Under the pieces are notes generated by a model. The model searched no databases. It worked only from the letters and a program-made list of their open reading frames with translations, and had not been told where the DNA came from. Position numbers and translations under genes: made by a program. Source: Planobispora longispora (GTDB taxonomy: Bacteria > Actinomycetota > Actinomycetes > Streptosporangiales > Streptosporangiaceae). Taken from it: DNA of 64,000 nt. The stretch covers positions 140,125 to 204,124 of the forward strand of contig NZ_BOOH01000045.1 of assembly GCF_016863135.1 (NCBI RefSeq), in the 5' to 3' direction. Within the stretch, counting starts at the first letter, position 1, and every line of letters starts with the position of its first letter. Below, one piece after another: positions 51,760 through 60,785 of this stretch.

Positions 51760-52662
51760 TTACTCGAAGGACCGGCCGGTCAGGGCGGCGAACGCGTCGT
51801 CCAGGGTGCGCTTGTCGAGGCGGAGGTCGCCGACCAGGACGTGGTGGCGGGCCAGGTGCGCGGTCACCGCCGTGGCGAAGTCGCCCCGGCCGGTGACGAT
51901 CACCCGGTTCCCCTCCCGGGACACCTCGATCACCTCGGGCAGGTTCTCCAGACCGGCCACGCCGCTCGTGTCCCCGGCCATCAGCGTGAACCGCATCCGG
52001 TGCTCGCCGCCGACCAGCCCGGCCGGGGTGTCGATCGCCACGACCTTGCCGCGGTTGAAGACGGCGACGCGGTCGCACAGCTCCTCCACCTCGTCCATGA
52101 AGTGGCTGACCAGCACCACCGTCACACCGCTCGCCCGGACCCGCTTGACCAGCTCCCAGGTGGTACGGCGGGCCTGCGGGTCCAGGCCCGTGGTCAGCTC
52201 GTCCAGGAAGGCCACCTTCGGGTTGCCGACCAGTGCCAGCGCGATGAACAGCCGCTGCTGCTGGCCGCCGGACAGCTTGCCGAAGCGGGCGTCGCGCTTG
52301 TCGGCCAGCCCCCACTCCTCCAGCAGCTCCCGCCAGTCGCGCGGGTCGTCGTAGAAGGAGGCGTACATGTCGAGCGCCTCCCACACCTTGATGTTCTCCG
52401 GCAGCTGGGTCTGCTGGAGCTGCACCCCGATCTGCTCGCGGACCTTGCGCGCGTCCTTGACCGGGTCGAGCCCGAGGACCCTGATCGACCCGCCGTCGGG
52501 CCGCCGCAGGCCCTCCACGCACTCCACGGTGGTGGTCTTGCCGGTGCCGTTCGGCCCGAGGATGCCGAAGATCTCACCCTCCTCCACGGAGAACGACACC
52601 CCGTCCAGAACGGTCAGGTCCGCGTACTTCTTGCGGAGGTCTGTGACTTCGATGACTGCCAT
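51760..52662 (-). CDS. ABC-2 type exporter ATPase
   Basis: A 300-residue ATPase. Walker A GPNGTGKTT, signature KLSGGQQQRLFIALAL, Walker B VAFLDELTTGLDPQARRT. It is about 60 percent identical by eye to the ATPase at 26381, and both have the same C-terminal domain. First gene of the operon; the 18-bp palindrome lies 80 bp upstream. Confidence 0.95.
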   Translation of the reverse strand: MAVIEVTDLRKKYADLTVLDGVSFSVEEGEIFGILGPNGTGKTTTVECVEGLRRPDGGSIRVLGLDPVKDARKVREQIGVQLQQTQLPENIKVWEALDMYASFYDDPRDWRELLEEWGLADKRDARFGKLSGGQQQRLFIALALVGNPKVAFLDELTTGLDPQARRTTWELVKRVRASGVTVVLVSHFMDEVEELCDRVAVFNRGKVVAIDTPAGLVGGEHRMRFTLMAGDTSGVAGLENLPEVIEVSREGNRVIVTGRGDFATAVTAHLARHHVLVGDLRLDKRTLDDAFAALTGRSFE

Positions 52663-52741
52663 GGATCAAGGATCTTCCGCCCGCGTCCGGGGCGAATCGA
52701 CCTGCCGGCCATCGTCGGCGGCGAATGGTGATGACCCGGGA

Positions 52742-52759
52742 ATCCACCGAACGGTTGAT
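52742..52759. promoter_or_regulatory. 18-bp palindrome shared by two ABC operons, copy 2
   Basis: ATCCACCGAACGGTTGAT differs from copy 1 by a single central base. It lies in the promoter of the ATPase-permease-kinase-regulator operon. Confidence 0.75.
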
Positions 52760-52828
52760 GCCGCCGGGGAGCCGTGCCGTGCTTCCACGGTCCCGGCCGG
52801 GAGCCCGGTTCCCAGGGAAACCCCGAGG

Positions 52829-53629
52829 TCAGTCTCCGAGCTCCGCGAGCTCCGCGAGGTCTTGGGAAGTCAGGCGGATCCGGCCCGCCCCCGCGTTCTC
52901 CTCCAGGTGTTCGAGGGAACCGGTGCCGGGGATGGCGAGCACCGCGGGTGAGCTCGCCAGCAGCCAGGCGAGGGCGATCTGCGCGGCCGTCGCCCGGTGA
53001 CGGGCCATGACCCGCGCCAGCCGCGCCGCGTCGATCGGGCGACGGCCGCCGCCCAGCGGGAAGAACGGGACGAAGGCGATTGCGGCCTCCTCACACTGGG
53101 CCAGCAGCTCGATGCCACCCCGGTCGTGCACGTGGAAGCTGTTCTGCACGGCCGCCACCGGGGCGATCGCCCGCGCCTCGGCCAGCTGGGCGGCGTCGAC
53201 GTTGCTGACGCCCAGATGCCGGATCAGTCCCGCCTCGCGCAGCTCGGCGAGGGCCGCGAACCGGTCGGCGACCGACTCTCCGCCGGGACCGGTCATGCCT
53301 CCCACGCGCTGGTAGACGAGGTCGAGCCGGTCCACGCCGAGGCTGCGCAGGTTCTCCTCCACCAGGCCGCGCAACCGGTCCGGGCCGGCCTGTCCGCCCG
53401 GGACCCCGCTGGAGCCGAACAACGGCCCCACCTTCGTCGCGATCACCAGGCCGTCCCCGTGCGGGGCGAGCGCCGTACGGATCAGCTCGTTGGCCGCCAC
53501 CCCGCCCCGCCGGTAGAACCACGCCGTGTCGATGTGGTCGACGCCCAGTTCGACCGCGCGGCGCAGCACCGCGACGCCCGCCGCCGGGTCGCGGGCGGGC
53601 CCCTGGAACGTCCCGGCCGGGAGCCGCAT
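52829..53629 (-). CDS. Aldo/keto reductase lacking a normal start (5' damaged)
   Basis: A 266-residue AKR from the first usable ATG. TIM-barrel catalytic residues are present: DHIDTAWFY (Asp, Tyr), a Lys in VIATKVGP, and the His position is Q (LDLVYQRVGG) instead of H. The frame continues upstream of the ATG as FPLGGDLPVHRIGFGAM, the family's first strand, until a TGA at 53698 with no start codon in between. So the true start has been lost or displaced. Divergent from a broken LuxR gene. Confidence 0.75.
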   Translation of the reverse strand: MRLPAGTFQGPARDPAAGVAVLRRAVELGVDHIDTAWFYRRGGVAANELIRTALAPHGDGLVIATKVGPLFGSSGVPGGQAGPDRLRGLVEENLRSLGVDRLDLVYQRVGGMTGPGGESVADRFAALAELREAGLIRHLGVSNVDAAQLAEARAIAPVAAVQNSFHVHDRGGIELLAQCEEAAIAFVPFFPLGGGRRPIDAARLARVMARHRATAAQIALAWLLASSPAVLAIPGTGSLEHLEENAGAGRIRLTSQDLAELAELGD

Positions 53630-53685
53630 GGCTCCGAAACCGATCCGGTGGACGGGGAGGTCCCCGCCGAGCGGGAATTCCCCCG

Positions 53686-54051
53686 AGAGCGCCCATCATC
53701 GACCGGCGGGCGGTGATCCTCGCCGGTCGTGACGCGGCGGGTCCCCGCGAGTTCACCGTGACCACCCTGCCCACAGTGGTCGGGGGCGTGTACGCCCTCT
53801 TCCAGGCGGCCTGAGAGAGCGCCACCGACCTCATCGCCTACCTCGACGGAGACGTGCCCCACATCGACGCGGACGGCCTGGCGGTCCTCCGCGCCCTCGG
53901 CGCGGGACACACCGACGAGACCGCGGCCAGGCAGCTCGGGCTCTCCCTGCGCACCTACCGGAGACGGGTCGCGGAGCTGATGGCGAAGCTGGAGGCCGAC
54001 TCCAGATTCCAGGCCGGACTCCGGGCGGGCGGGCTCGGACTCACCGGGTGA
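53686..54051 (+). pseudogene. LuxR-type regulator fragment with in-frame TGA
   Basis: Reading in one frame: IIDRRAVILAGRDAAGPREF, TVTTLPTVVGGVYALFQAA, TGA at 53812-53814, ESATDLIAYLDGD, then the helix-turn-helix HTDETAARQLGLSLRTYRRR. This is the C-terminal half of the large actinobacterial LuxR family, whose conserved Trp before ESAT would be TGG. A G-to-A change makes it TGA. The N-terminal half is missing, cut at about 53686. Confidence 0.72.
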
Positions 54052-54197
54052 CCGGTGGCCCGCTGATCCACCGCCGATCACGTCATGCCCCGGGGAGGAC
54101 GGGCTGCGAAAAAAATCGTGGAAGTCGCTGTAACCATCCGGCCGGAACGCCCCTCTTATCTGACGAACCGGCACGAACGAAGACAAGGGAAACCCCG

Positions 54198-54452
54198 ATG
54201 AGCGAGTTCTACGTCACCACCACCGACTACTACGACACCGATGGCGACGGCGGCACCGACGTCCAGCTCATCGACACCGACGGCGACTACGTGGCCGACG
54301 AGGAGCGCTACGACACCGACGGCGACGGCGTGACCGACGTGGTCTACCTCGACCACAACGGCGACGGCTACACCGACGAGGTGCGCGTCGACCTCAACGG
54401 CGACGGCGTCTCCGACTACACCGAGTACCAGGGCCCCTTCCCCACCGCCTGA
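54198..54452 (+). CDS. Calcium-motif repeat protein, 84 residues
   Basis: Five DxDGDG-type loops at 13-residue spacing: DTDGDGGTD, DTDGDYVAD, DTDGDGVTD, DHNGDGYTD, DLNGDGVSD. This is the thrombospondin-type-3/dockerin-like calcium loop. The protein is extremely acidic and has no signal peptide or membrane span. AGGGA precedes the ATG. It may be a cytoplasmic calcium buffer or leave by an unknown route (inference). Confidence 0.88.
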   Translation: MSEFYVTTTDYYDTDGDGGTDVQLIDTDGDYVADEERYDTDGDGVTDVVYLDHNGDGYTDEVRVDLNGDGVSDYTEYQGPFPTA

Positions 54453-54455
54453 TCC

Positions 54456-54560
54456 CGCGGGACGTAGCGGATGTCCCCGCGGGTAGCGGTCAACCCCCGC
54501 GGGTAGCGGTCAACCCCTGCGGGTAGCGGACGATCCCCGCAGGACGTAGCGGACATCGCG
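54456..54560. repeat. 20-bp tandem repeat, about 5 units
   Basis: Three units of exactly 20 bp, GCGGGTAGCGGTCAACCCCC type, at 54479, 54499 and 54519. Diverged units flank them at 54456 and 54539. Lies directly after the calcium-motif gene. Confidence 0.88.
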
Positions 54561-54611
54561 CCGCCCACGGCGCTCGCGGTCTACGGAGGGATGCAGGGAC
54601 TGCGGCTCCGG

Positions 54612-54687
54612 CCCCGGAGCACCCCATGACCCCGGCGCCCCGGACCGCCCCATGACCTCGAAACCCCGGAGCACCCCATGACCCCGG
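54612..54687. repeat. 26-bp repeat, 3 units, reaching into the aldose dehydrogenase start
   Basis: Units begin at 54612, 54638 and 54664 with CCCCGGAGCACCCCATGACC or close variants. Each contains an ATG; the third is the apparent start of the next gene at 54678. The period is not a multiple of three, so only one ATG is in frame. Confidence 0.88.
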
Positions 54688-55718
54688 AAGACGCCGGAAC
54701 CCCGGACCGCCTGACGATCCCGGGAAGCGTCGGAGCCTCGGACGGCCCCGTGCCCGCCGGAGGCGCCGCGTCCCTGGGCCGCAGCGGGGTGCGGGTCACC
54801 GCGCTGTCCTTCGGCGGCGCCGCGATCGGCGGGCTGTACACGCCGGTCCCCGCCGAGCGGGCGGCGGCGACCGTACGGCGCGCGCTCGACCGGGGCGTGC
54901 GCTATCTCGACACCGCGCCGCACTACGGCGCGGGCCGCGCCGAGCGCCGGCTCGGGGCGGTCCTGGCGGCCGAGCCGCCCGGTTCCTACGTCGTCTCGAC
55001 CAAGGTCGGCCGTCGGCTGGTGCCGTCGGTCCCGGGCGAGCCGCCCGAGTCCGACGGGTTCGCCGACCCGCCCCCGCTCCGGCGGATCTGGGACTGGAGC
55101 GGCGACGGCGTCCGGCGCTCCCTGGAGGAGTCCCTGGAGCGGCTGGGCCTCGACCGGATCGACGTCGTCTACCTCCACGACCCCGACGAGCACGAGGCCG
55201 AGGTCTACGCCTCCGCCTACCCGGCCCTGGCCGCGCTGCGGGACGAGGGCGTGGTGGGCGCGATCGGGGTCGGGATGAACCAGACGGCCATGCCCGCCCG
55301 GTTCGTCCGGCGGCTCGATCTCGACGTGGTCCTGTGCGCGGGCCGCTACACCCTGCTGGACCGGTCGGCCGAGCAGGACCTGCTCCCGGCCTGCCTGGAG
55401 CGGGGCGTGTCCGTGGTGGTCGGCGGCGTCTACAACTCCGGTCTGCTGGCCGACCCCCGTCCCGGCGCCCGCTACGACTACGCGCCCGTCCCGGAACCGC
55501 TGCTGGCGCGGGCGCTCCGGCTCGGTGAGGTGTGCGCCGAGTACGGGGTGCCGCTCCGGGCCGCCGCGCTGCGCTTCCCGCTGCGCCACCCAGCCGTCGC
55601 CAGCGTGCTCGTCGGCTGCCGCTCCCCCGAGGAGGTCGACGACAACGCCGACCTGTTCGGCCGTCCCGTCCCGGAAGCCCTCTGGGACGACCCGCGCCTC
55701 GCCGCCGCGGCGATCTGA
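54678..55718 (+). CDS. Aldo/keto reductase, aldose/fucose 1-dehydrogenase type
   Basis: A 346-residue AKR. Catalytic Asp and Tyr in YLDTAPHYGAGRAERRLG, Lys in VVSTKVGRRLV, His in VVYLHDPDEH. RDEGVVGAIGVGMNQTAM is the D-threo-aldose dehydrogenase signature. Residues 1-30 are variable, encoded partly by the 26-bp repeat, so a later GTG at 54750 is an alternative start. Sugar oxidation is likely. Confidence 0.88.
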   Translation: MTPEDAGTPDRLTIPGSVGASDGPVPAGGAASLGRSGVRVTALSFGGAAIGGLYTPVPAERAAATVRRALDRGVRYLDTAPHYGAGRAERRLGAVLAAEPPGSYVVSTKVGRRLVPSVPGEPPESDGFADPPPLRRIWDWSGDGVRRSLEESLERLGLDRIDVVYLHDPDEHEAEVYASAYPALAALRDEGVVGAIGVGMNQTAMPARFVRRLDLDVVLCAGRYTLLDRSAEQDLLPACLERGVSVVVGGVYNSGLLADPRPGARYDYAPVPEPLLARALRLGEVCAEYGVPLRAAALRFPLRHPAVASVLVGCRSPEEVDDNADLFGRPVPEALWDDPRLAAAAI

Positions 55719-55728
55719 AACCGCCCGC

Positions 55729-55787
55729 GCAACCGGCCGGACCGTGCAACCGGCCGGACCGTGCAACCGGCCGGACCGTGCAACCGG
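55729..55787. repeat. 17-bp tandem repeat, 3 units and a partial
   Basis: GCAACCGGCCGGACCGT at 55729, 55746 and 55763, and a partial fourth. Each unit contains CCGGCCGG, so it can form hairpins between two convergent genes. Confidence 0.9.
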
Positions 55788-55794
55788 TGCGGGA

Positions 55795-57924
55795 TCAGCG
55801 GAGAGCGGCGGCGAGGTCGTCCAGGCAGCGGGAGACGGGCCCCAGGGTGAGCAGGCCGCTGCCCGCCCCGGCCAGTTCCGCCGCGGCGGGGGCGAGCGCG
55901 GCGAGGGCGCGTTCCATCGTCTCCCGGTCCCCGACGGCGACGGCCGCCCGCGCCACCAGGCACCACATGGCCTCGAGCAGCAGGTCGCGAGGTGGATCCG
56001 GGACCCGGCGCAGCGCCGCCACGACCTCGCCGCGGCGATCCCGGACCGGCGCGGCCCCGCCCCGACCGTCCCGGGCCAGCAGGACCAGCGGGCGGACCCA
56101 GGGTTCGTACGGCCCCCAGTCGGCGTCCTCACCGGCCTGGACGGGCAGCGCGTGCCGCAGCCTCAGGCACAGCAGCGCGAGCGGCAGCAGGCCGCGCTCC
56201 AGCCCCGGCATGCCGGCGCCGTCCAGCGGGGCGGCGGCGTCCCGGTAGGCCGCCGCCACCTCGGTGACCGGCGCCCCGCCGGTCGCGTCCAGCCGCAGCG
56301 CCCGGTACCAGCGGGTGAACACGCCCACCAGCGGCAGCTCGTGACTGCCGGCCAGGCGGTCAGCGGCCGCCGCGTGCCGGTCGGCCGCGGGGAAATCCGC
56401 GAGCGCGCCGCGGGCCTGGACGCGGACGAGGTGGCCGAGCACCTCGTAGGTGACCAGGCCGTGCCGGGCGGACAGGGCGACCAGCTCGGCTCCGATGTCG
56501 TCGCGGCGCGGCGCCAGACCGGCGCGGTGGAACGTCTGCATGAACACGCCGTTGAGGGCGAACGCCAGCAGCGCGGGATCGGCCAGGCCGCGGGCGATCC
56601 GCTCGGCCTCCCGGGCGGCCTCGGGCCCGCGCGCCGAGGACGTGCCCCGCGACTCCAGGGCGATCGTGGTCAGCAGCCGGGCCCGCGTCGCCGGATGCGC
56701 GCCGGGCGGGAGAGCGGTCAGGGCGCACTCGGCCGCCGCCACGATCCGCGCCGCCTGCCGCGGGTCGTCGGCACGGGTCCAGATCGCCGGGACGTCGTAC
56801 ATGCCGATCACGCGGGCGGTCAGCTCCGCGTCGCCCAGTTCCTCGGCCGCCGCGATCGCCGCGACCCGGTGCTCGCGGGCCTCCTGGAGGCCGCCTCCCC
56901 CGGTCACCGCGAGAGCGCGCAGCAGGCCGACCGCCGACTCCAGCCGGACCCGGGCGGCCGACGGCACGCTGCGGTCGTAGGCGGCGGTCGCCCGGGCCCA
57001 CACCCGCTCCGCCGCCCCGCCGGGCCGGGAGGCGGGATCCAGACCGGCGGCGTGCTGAGAGGAGGCGGGATCCAGACCGGCGGCGTGCTGAGAGGAGGCG
57101 GGATCCAGACCGGCGGCGTCCTGAGAGGAGGCGGGATCGAGAAGGACGGCGTCCTGAGAGGGGGTGGGGTCGAGGTGGGCGGCGTGCCGGAGGATGTCGG
57201 TCTCCAGGCGGCGGAGTCCCGGGCCCGGGTCCACTCCCAGTTCCCCGACCAGGAGCGCGCGGGCGCGGCGCAGCACCGCGAGGGCGTCGCCCTGGCGGCC
57301 GGCGCGGTACAGCGCCAGCGCCAGCAGCCGCCAGGCGTCCTCGCGCCAGGGGTGCTCGGCCACGTGCGCGTCCAGGTCCGGCACCGCCTCGGCGGCGAGC
57401 CCCAGGGACAGGCGGGCCTGTGCCCGGCGCTCGACGGCCTGCAGCCGCAGCTCCGCCAGGCGCGCGCGCTCCGCGCGGGCCCAGTCCTCATCGCCGAACT
57501 CGGCGTAGGCGGGTCCGCGCCACCACCTGAGCGCCTCCTCCAGTGCCGCCAGCGCCTCCTCGGGCGGCAGCGTCGCCGCGGCGGCCACGGCCCGCTCGAA
57601 GCGCCAGGCGTCCACCGTCGGGGGCTCCGCGCGCAGCGCGTATCCCGGCCCCTCGGTGACCAGCAGCCGGGCCGGGGCCCGGGGCGGGCGCTCCGGCTCC
57701 AGGGCGCGGCGCAGCGCGGCCACGAAGGTGCGGACCGCGCCCACCGCGCCGGGGGGAGGGTCGGTCCACAGATCCTCGACCAGGCGGGTGACCGGGACGA
57801 CGCGGCGTCGGGCGATGATCAGGCGGGCCAGCACCGCGCGGTGCCGGGGCCCCTTCAGCTCGACCGGGGCCCCGGTGCCGTACCAGGCGGTCACCGGCCC
57901 CAGCACCCCGAACACGACTCGCAC
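55795..57924 (-). CDS. SARP-type regulator with BTAD domain
   Basis: A 709-residue regulator. OmpR-like domain 1-95 (VVFGVLGPVTAWYGTGAPVE; HRAVLARLIIARRRVVPV), BTAD about 100-250, an 11-residue repeat linker at 245-299, and a C-terminal helical region 300-709 without a visible NB-ARC P-loop. It may act on the neighbouring hydrolase or kinase pair. GTG start after GGAGGAGG. Confidence 0.9.
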   Translation of the reverse strand: MRVVFGVLGPVTAWYGTGAPVELKGPRHRAVLARLIIARRRVVPVTRLVEDLWTDPPPGAVGAVRTFVAALRRALEPERPPRAPARLLVTEGPGYALRAEPPTVDAWRFERAVAAAATLPPEEALAALEEALRWWRGPAYAEFGDEDWARAERARLAELRLQAVERRAQARLSLGLAAEAVPDLDAHVAEHPWREDAWRLLALALYRAGRQGDALAVLRRARALLVGELGVDPGPGLRRLETDILRHAAHLDPTPSQDAVLLDPASSQDAAGLDPASSQHAAGLDPASSQHAAGLDPASRPGGAAERVWARATAAYDRSVPSAARVRLESAVGLLRALAVTGGGGLQEAREHRVAAIAAAEELGDAELTARVIGMYDVPAIWTRADDPRQAARIVAAAECALTALPPGAHPATRARLLTTIALESRGTSSARGPEAAREAERIARGLADPALLAFALNGVFMQTFHRAGLAPRRDDIGAELVALSARHGLVTYEVLGHLVRVQARGALADFPAADRHAAAADRLAGSHELPLVGVFTRWYRALRLDATGGAPVTEVAAAYRDAAAPLDGAGMPGLERGLLPLALLCLRLRHALPVQAGEDADWGPYEPWVRPLVLLARDGRGGAAPVRDRRGEVVAALRRVPDPPRDLLLEAMWCLVARAAVAVGDRETMERALAALAPAAAELAGAGSGLLTLGPVSRCLDDLAAALR
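57028..57192 (-). repeat. In-frame 33-bp repeat, 5 units, in the SARP regulator
   Basis: Units at 57028, 57061, 57094, 57127 and 57160 encode GLDPASSQHAA-type elements. The first two are identical at DNA level, so copy number may be changing recently. Confidence 0.93.
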
Positions 57925-58036
57925 CCCTGCCCCTCCTCCCGGGACGCCGCCCAGGTCACGGTAGCGCGCTCATCGGATGCTCATCCGCCCCCGGCAGTCT
58001 GAGGTCATCCCAATCACCCATGGAAAGAGCGGAATC

Positions 58037-58924
58037 ATGACACCTGTCATCCCCGGCTTCGACTACCGGCGCGTCCCCGTCGCCGACGGCGTGTCGCTGA
58101 ACGTCGCCGTCGCGGGTTCGGGGCCCGCCGTCGTGCTGCTGCACGGCTTCCCCCAGACTCACCTGATGTGGCGGCACGTCGCCGCCGATCTCGCCGCCGA
58201 TCACACCGTGATCTGCCCCGACCTGCGCGGTTACGGCGCCAGCGACAAACCCGGGGACACCGGCGCCGCCTACGCCAAGCGCACGATGGCCGCCGACGTC
58301 GTCACGCTGGCCCGCGCCCTGGGACACGAGCGCTTCGCGCTGGCCGGGCACGACCGGGGCGCCCTGGTCGCCTTCCGCGCCGGCCTCGACCACCCGGCGG
58401 CCATCACCCACCTGGCCTGCCTCGACGTGCTGCCGACCCTGGACATGTGGGAGGTGATGCACGGGACGACCGCCGCCGTCGGCTTCCACCTCTACCTCAT
58501 GGCCCAGCCCCCGGGGCTGCCCGAGCAGATGATCGCCGCGAGCGCGGACGCCTTCTTCGGCCACTTCCTCGACATCTGGACCAACGACCCGCGGGCCATC
58601 CCCGCCGATGTCCGTACGGCTTATCTGGACGCCTCCCGCGCGGCCGTGCCCTCGATCGTCGCCGACTACCGCGCCTCCGCCACCGTCGACGTCGACCACG
58701 ACCGGACCGACCGGGAGGCCGGCAACCGGCTGCGGATGCCGGTCGCCGTGCTCCAGCAGGACTGGGGCGCCGCCCTCGGCTTCGACGCCGCCGCGCTGTG
58801 GCGCGCCTGGGCCCCGGACCTGCGGCACACCACCGTCGCCTGCGGCCACTTCATGGCGGAGGAGGCCCCCGCCGACATCACCGGGGCCCTGCGCGATCTC
58901 CTCTCCCGCCGGGTTCCCGCCTGA
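58037..58924 (+). CDS. Alpha/beta hydrolase, fluoroacetate dehalogenase/epoxide hydrolase type
   Basis: A 295-residue hydrolase. VVLLHGFPQTHLMWRHVAA is the oxyanion region, LAGHDRGALVAFRAG carries the nucleophilic Asp (GHDRG), and VACGHFMAEEAP the catalytic His. RGYGASDKP follows. It is close to haloacid dehalogenases, but the substrate must be tested. ATG at 58037 fits the domain; upstream in-frame codons cross the SARP promoter. Confidence 0.9.
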   Translation: MTPVIPGFDYRRVPVADGVSLNVAVAGSGPAVVLLHGFPQTHLMWRHVAADLAADHTVICPDLRGYGASDKPGDTGAAYAKRTMAADVVTLARALGHERFALAGHDRGALVAFRAGLDHPAAITHLACLDVLPTLDMWEVMHGTTAAVGFHLYLMAQPPGLPEQMIAASADAFFGHFLDIWTNDPRAIPADVRTAYLDASRAAVPSIVADYRASATVDVDHDRTDREAGNRLRMPVAVLQQDWGAALGFDAAALWRAWAPDLRHTTVACGHFMAEEAPADITGALRDLLSRRVPA

Positions 58925-58928
58925 CCGG

Positions 58929-60785
58929 TCACCGGACGAAGTGCGGCACCCACCGGTTGAGGTCGGCCTCCGGCACGTCCGCCAGCCGCCGCACCTCCCG
59001 GCCGCGCCTGTCGATCGCGATGACCCGGTACGGCCGCGCGCTCCGGTCCAGCAGGAGCACGTGCTCCTCGTCGTACCAGCCGTAGACGATCTGCGAGGGC
59101 GCCGAGAACCTGCCGCGGGCCTGGCCGGTCGCGGCGTCCCAGGCGCAGAGCGTGGTCCCGTCGTCCGGGCAGTGAGTGATGATCTTCTTTCCGGAGGGGG
59201 AGAACGGGTCTCCGAGGGTGGCCGGCTCGCCGATGCCGCGCAGTTCCCGCACGAGCCCGCCGTCGGCGGCGTGGAAGCGCACCCCCGTCCGCGACGCGCG
59301 CGCGACGGCGGCCCCGTCGGGGCTCCAGAAGTAGCCGTCGGCGGCGTCCGCCCCGGCGTCGGCGGGGACGTCGACGGCGGTCGCGGTCCGCGTCCCCGCC
59401 TCGACGATGACGAACCCGCGGGGCCGCCGGTCGTCGCCGTCCCCCTCCAGCGCGGTCAGCAGGATCTTCCGCCCGTCCCTGGACCAGCGGGGATACCACG
59501 CGCCGACCGGCTTGCGCGTGGTGCGGACGGTCACCTCGTCCCCGGCGCCGGCGACGGTGACGTGGTCGTCGGGGCCGTCGGCGAACTTGCTCCAGGTGAT
59601 CAGGGCCACCCGGCCGGCGTCGGGTGAGGCCACCGGCTCCCGGTCGTGGGCGACCAGCCGGAAGCCGCCGCCCGGGGCGCGGGCGTAGGCGCGGCGCGAG
59701 CCCGTGCCCATCGCCAGGTAGGAGCCGAGCCGGACCGGGTCCTCCTCGCGTTCGTGCAGCACGACGCCGGTTCCCGGGAGCTTCAGCGATCTGGCGGGGA
59801 CGGCGCTCGGCACGGGCGCGGGCGCGGACGGCGGGGCGCTCTCCGCCCGGCCGTACAGGATGACCGTCCCGGTGAGCAGCGCGGCGGCGGCCAGGCTCGC
59901 GCCCCCTGCCGGCACGCGCCGCCGATTCCCGGCTCGGGCGCCGCCCGCCCGGGAGGCGATGGCGCTCGCCTCGTCCAGCAGGTCCCGGTGCGGAAGCGAG
60001 TGGCCGAGCAGCCTGAGCAGGGCCTCGGTCGCGGTGGGCCGCCGGGCGGGGTCCTTGGCCAGGCACGCCGCCACCACCTCGCGCAGCCGCGCGGGCAGCG
60101 GGGGCAGATCGGGCTCGCGGTGCAGGATGCCGTACAAGATCGCGGCCGGGGAGGGGCCGTCGAACAGGGGGCGCCCCGTGGCGGCGAACACCATGGTGCC
60201 GGCCCAGGCGAACAGGTCGGCGGGCGGCCCGACCGCCTCGTCGCGGAACTGCTCGGGCGCCATGAACGCGGGCGTGCCCATGATCTCACCGCTGGAGCCG
60301 GTGGCCTCCAGCACCCGGGAGATGCCGAAGTCGATGACGCGCGGCCCGTCGGGGCCGATCAGCAGGTTGCCCGGCTTGAAGTCCAGATGGACCACGCCGG
60401 CCCGGTGGATGGCGGCGAGCGCGGCCAGCGCCCCGACCGCCAGGCGGGACAGGCGCGGATCCGTGACGGGCCCGTGCCCGGCCACGGTCGCGGCCAGGGA
60501 GACGCCTTCGACGTACTCGCCGACCAGGTACGGCGTGGGCCCCTCCGTGCCCGAGTCCAGGATCCGCGCGGTGCAGAACGAGGCCACCCGGCGCAGGATC
60601 CGGCCCTCGGCCAGGAAACGCTCCACGGCGGCGGCGTCGTCCAGGCGGTGCAGAACCTTCACCGCGACCCGGGAGCCGTCGGCGGCCAGGCCCAGGTAGA
60701 CGACCCCCTGCCCGCCGGCGCCGAGCCTGCCGAGCAGGCGGTAGCCGCCGACGCGGTCGGGGTCGCCGGGCCGCAGCGGGATCAT
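58929..60785 (-). CDS. Membrane Ser/Thr protein kinase with C-terminal sensor propeller
   Basis: A 618-residue PASTA-less bacterial kinase. Gly-loop LGAGGQGVV (21-29), Lys43 in VAVKVL, catalytic VVHLDFKPGNLL (HLD replaces HRD), DFG in VIDFGISR, and GTPAFMAPEQ. One membrane span near residue 290, then an external beta-propeller-like domain of about 300 residues (FSPSGKKII; WYDEEHVLLL). Overlaps the stop of the upstream pseudokinase (TGATG). Confidence 0.92.
   Translation of the reverse strand: MIPLRPGDPDRVGGYRLLGRLGAGGQGVVYLGLAADGSRVAVKVLHRLDDAAAVERFLAEGRILRRVASFCTARILDSGTEGPTPYLVGEYVEGVSLAATVAGHGPVTDPRLSRLAVGALAALAAIHRAGVVHLDFKPGNLLIGPDGPRVIDFGISRVLEATGSSGEIMGTPAFMAPEQFRDEAVGPPADLFAWAGTMVFAATGRPLFDGPSPAAILYGILHREPDLPPLPARLREVVAACLAKDPARRPTATEALLRLLGHSLPHRDLLDEASAIASRAGGARAGNRRRVPAGGASLAAAALLTGTVILYGRAESAPPSAPAPVPSAVPARSLKLPGTGVVLHEREEDPVRLGSYLAMGTGSRRAYARAPGGGFRLVAHDREPVASPDAGRVALITWSKFADGPDDHVTVAGAGDEVTVRTTRKPVGAWYPRWSRDGRKILLTALEGDGDDRRPRGFVIVEAGTRTATAVDVPADAGADAADGYFWSPDGAAVARASRTGVRFHAADGGLVRELRGIGEPATLGDPFSPSGKKIITHCPDDGTTLCAWDAATGQARGRFSAPSQIVYGWYDEEHVLLLDRSARPYRVIAIDRRGREVRRLADVPEADLNRWVPHFVR

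Noticed and set aside
54456..54560. CRISPR or origin iterons in the 20-bp repeat
   Set aside because: The repeats are tandem without spacers, and there is no rep or dnaA gene nearby.
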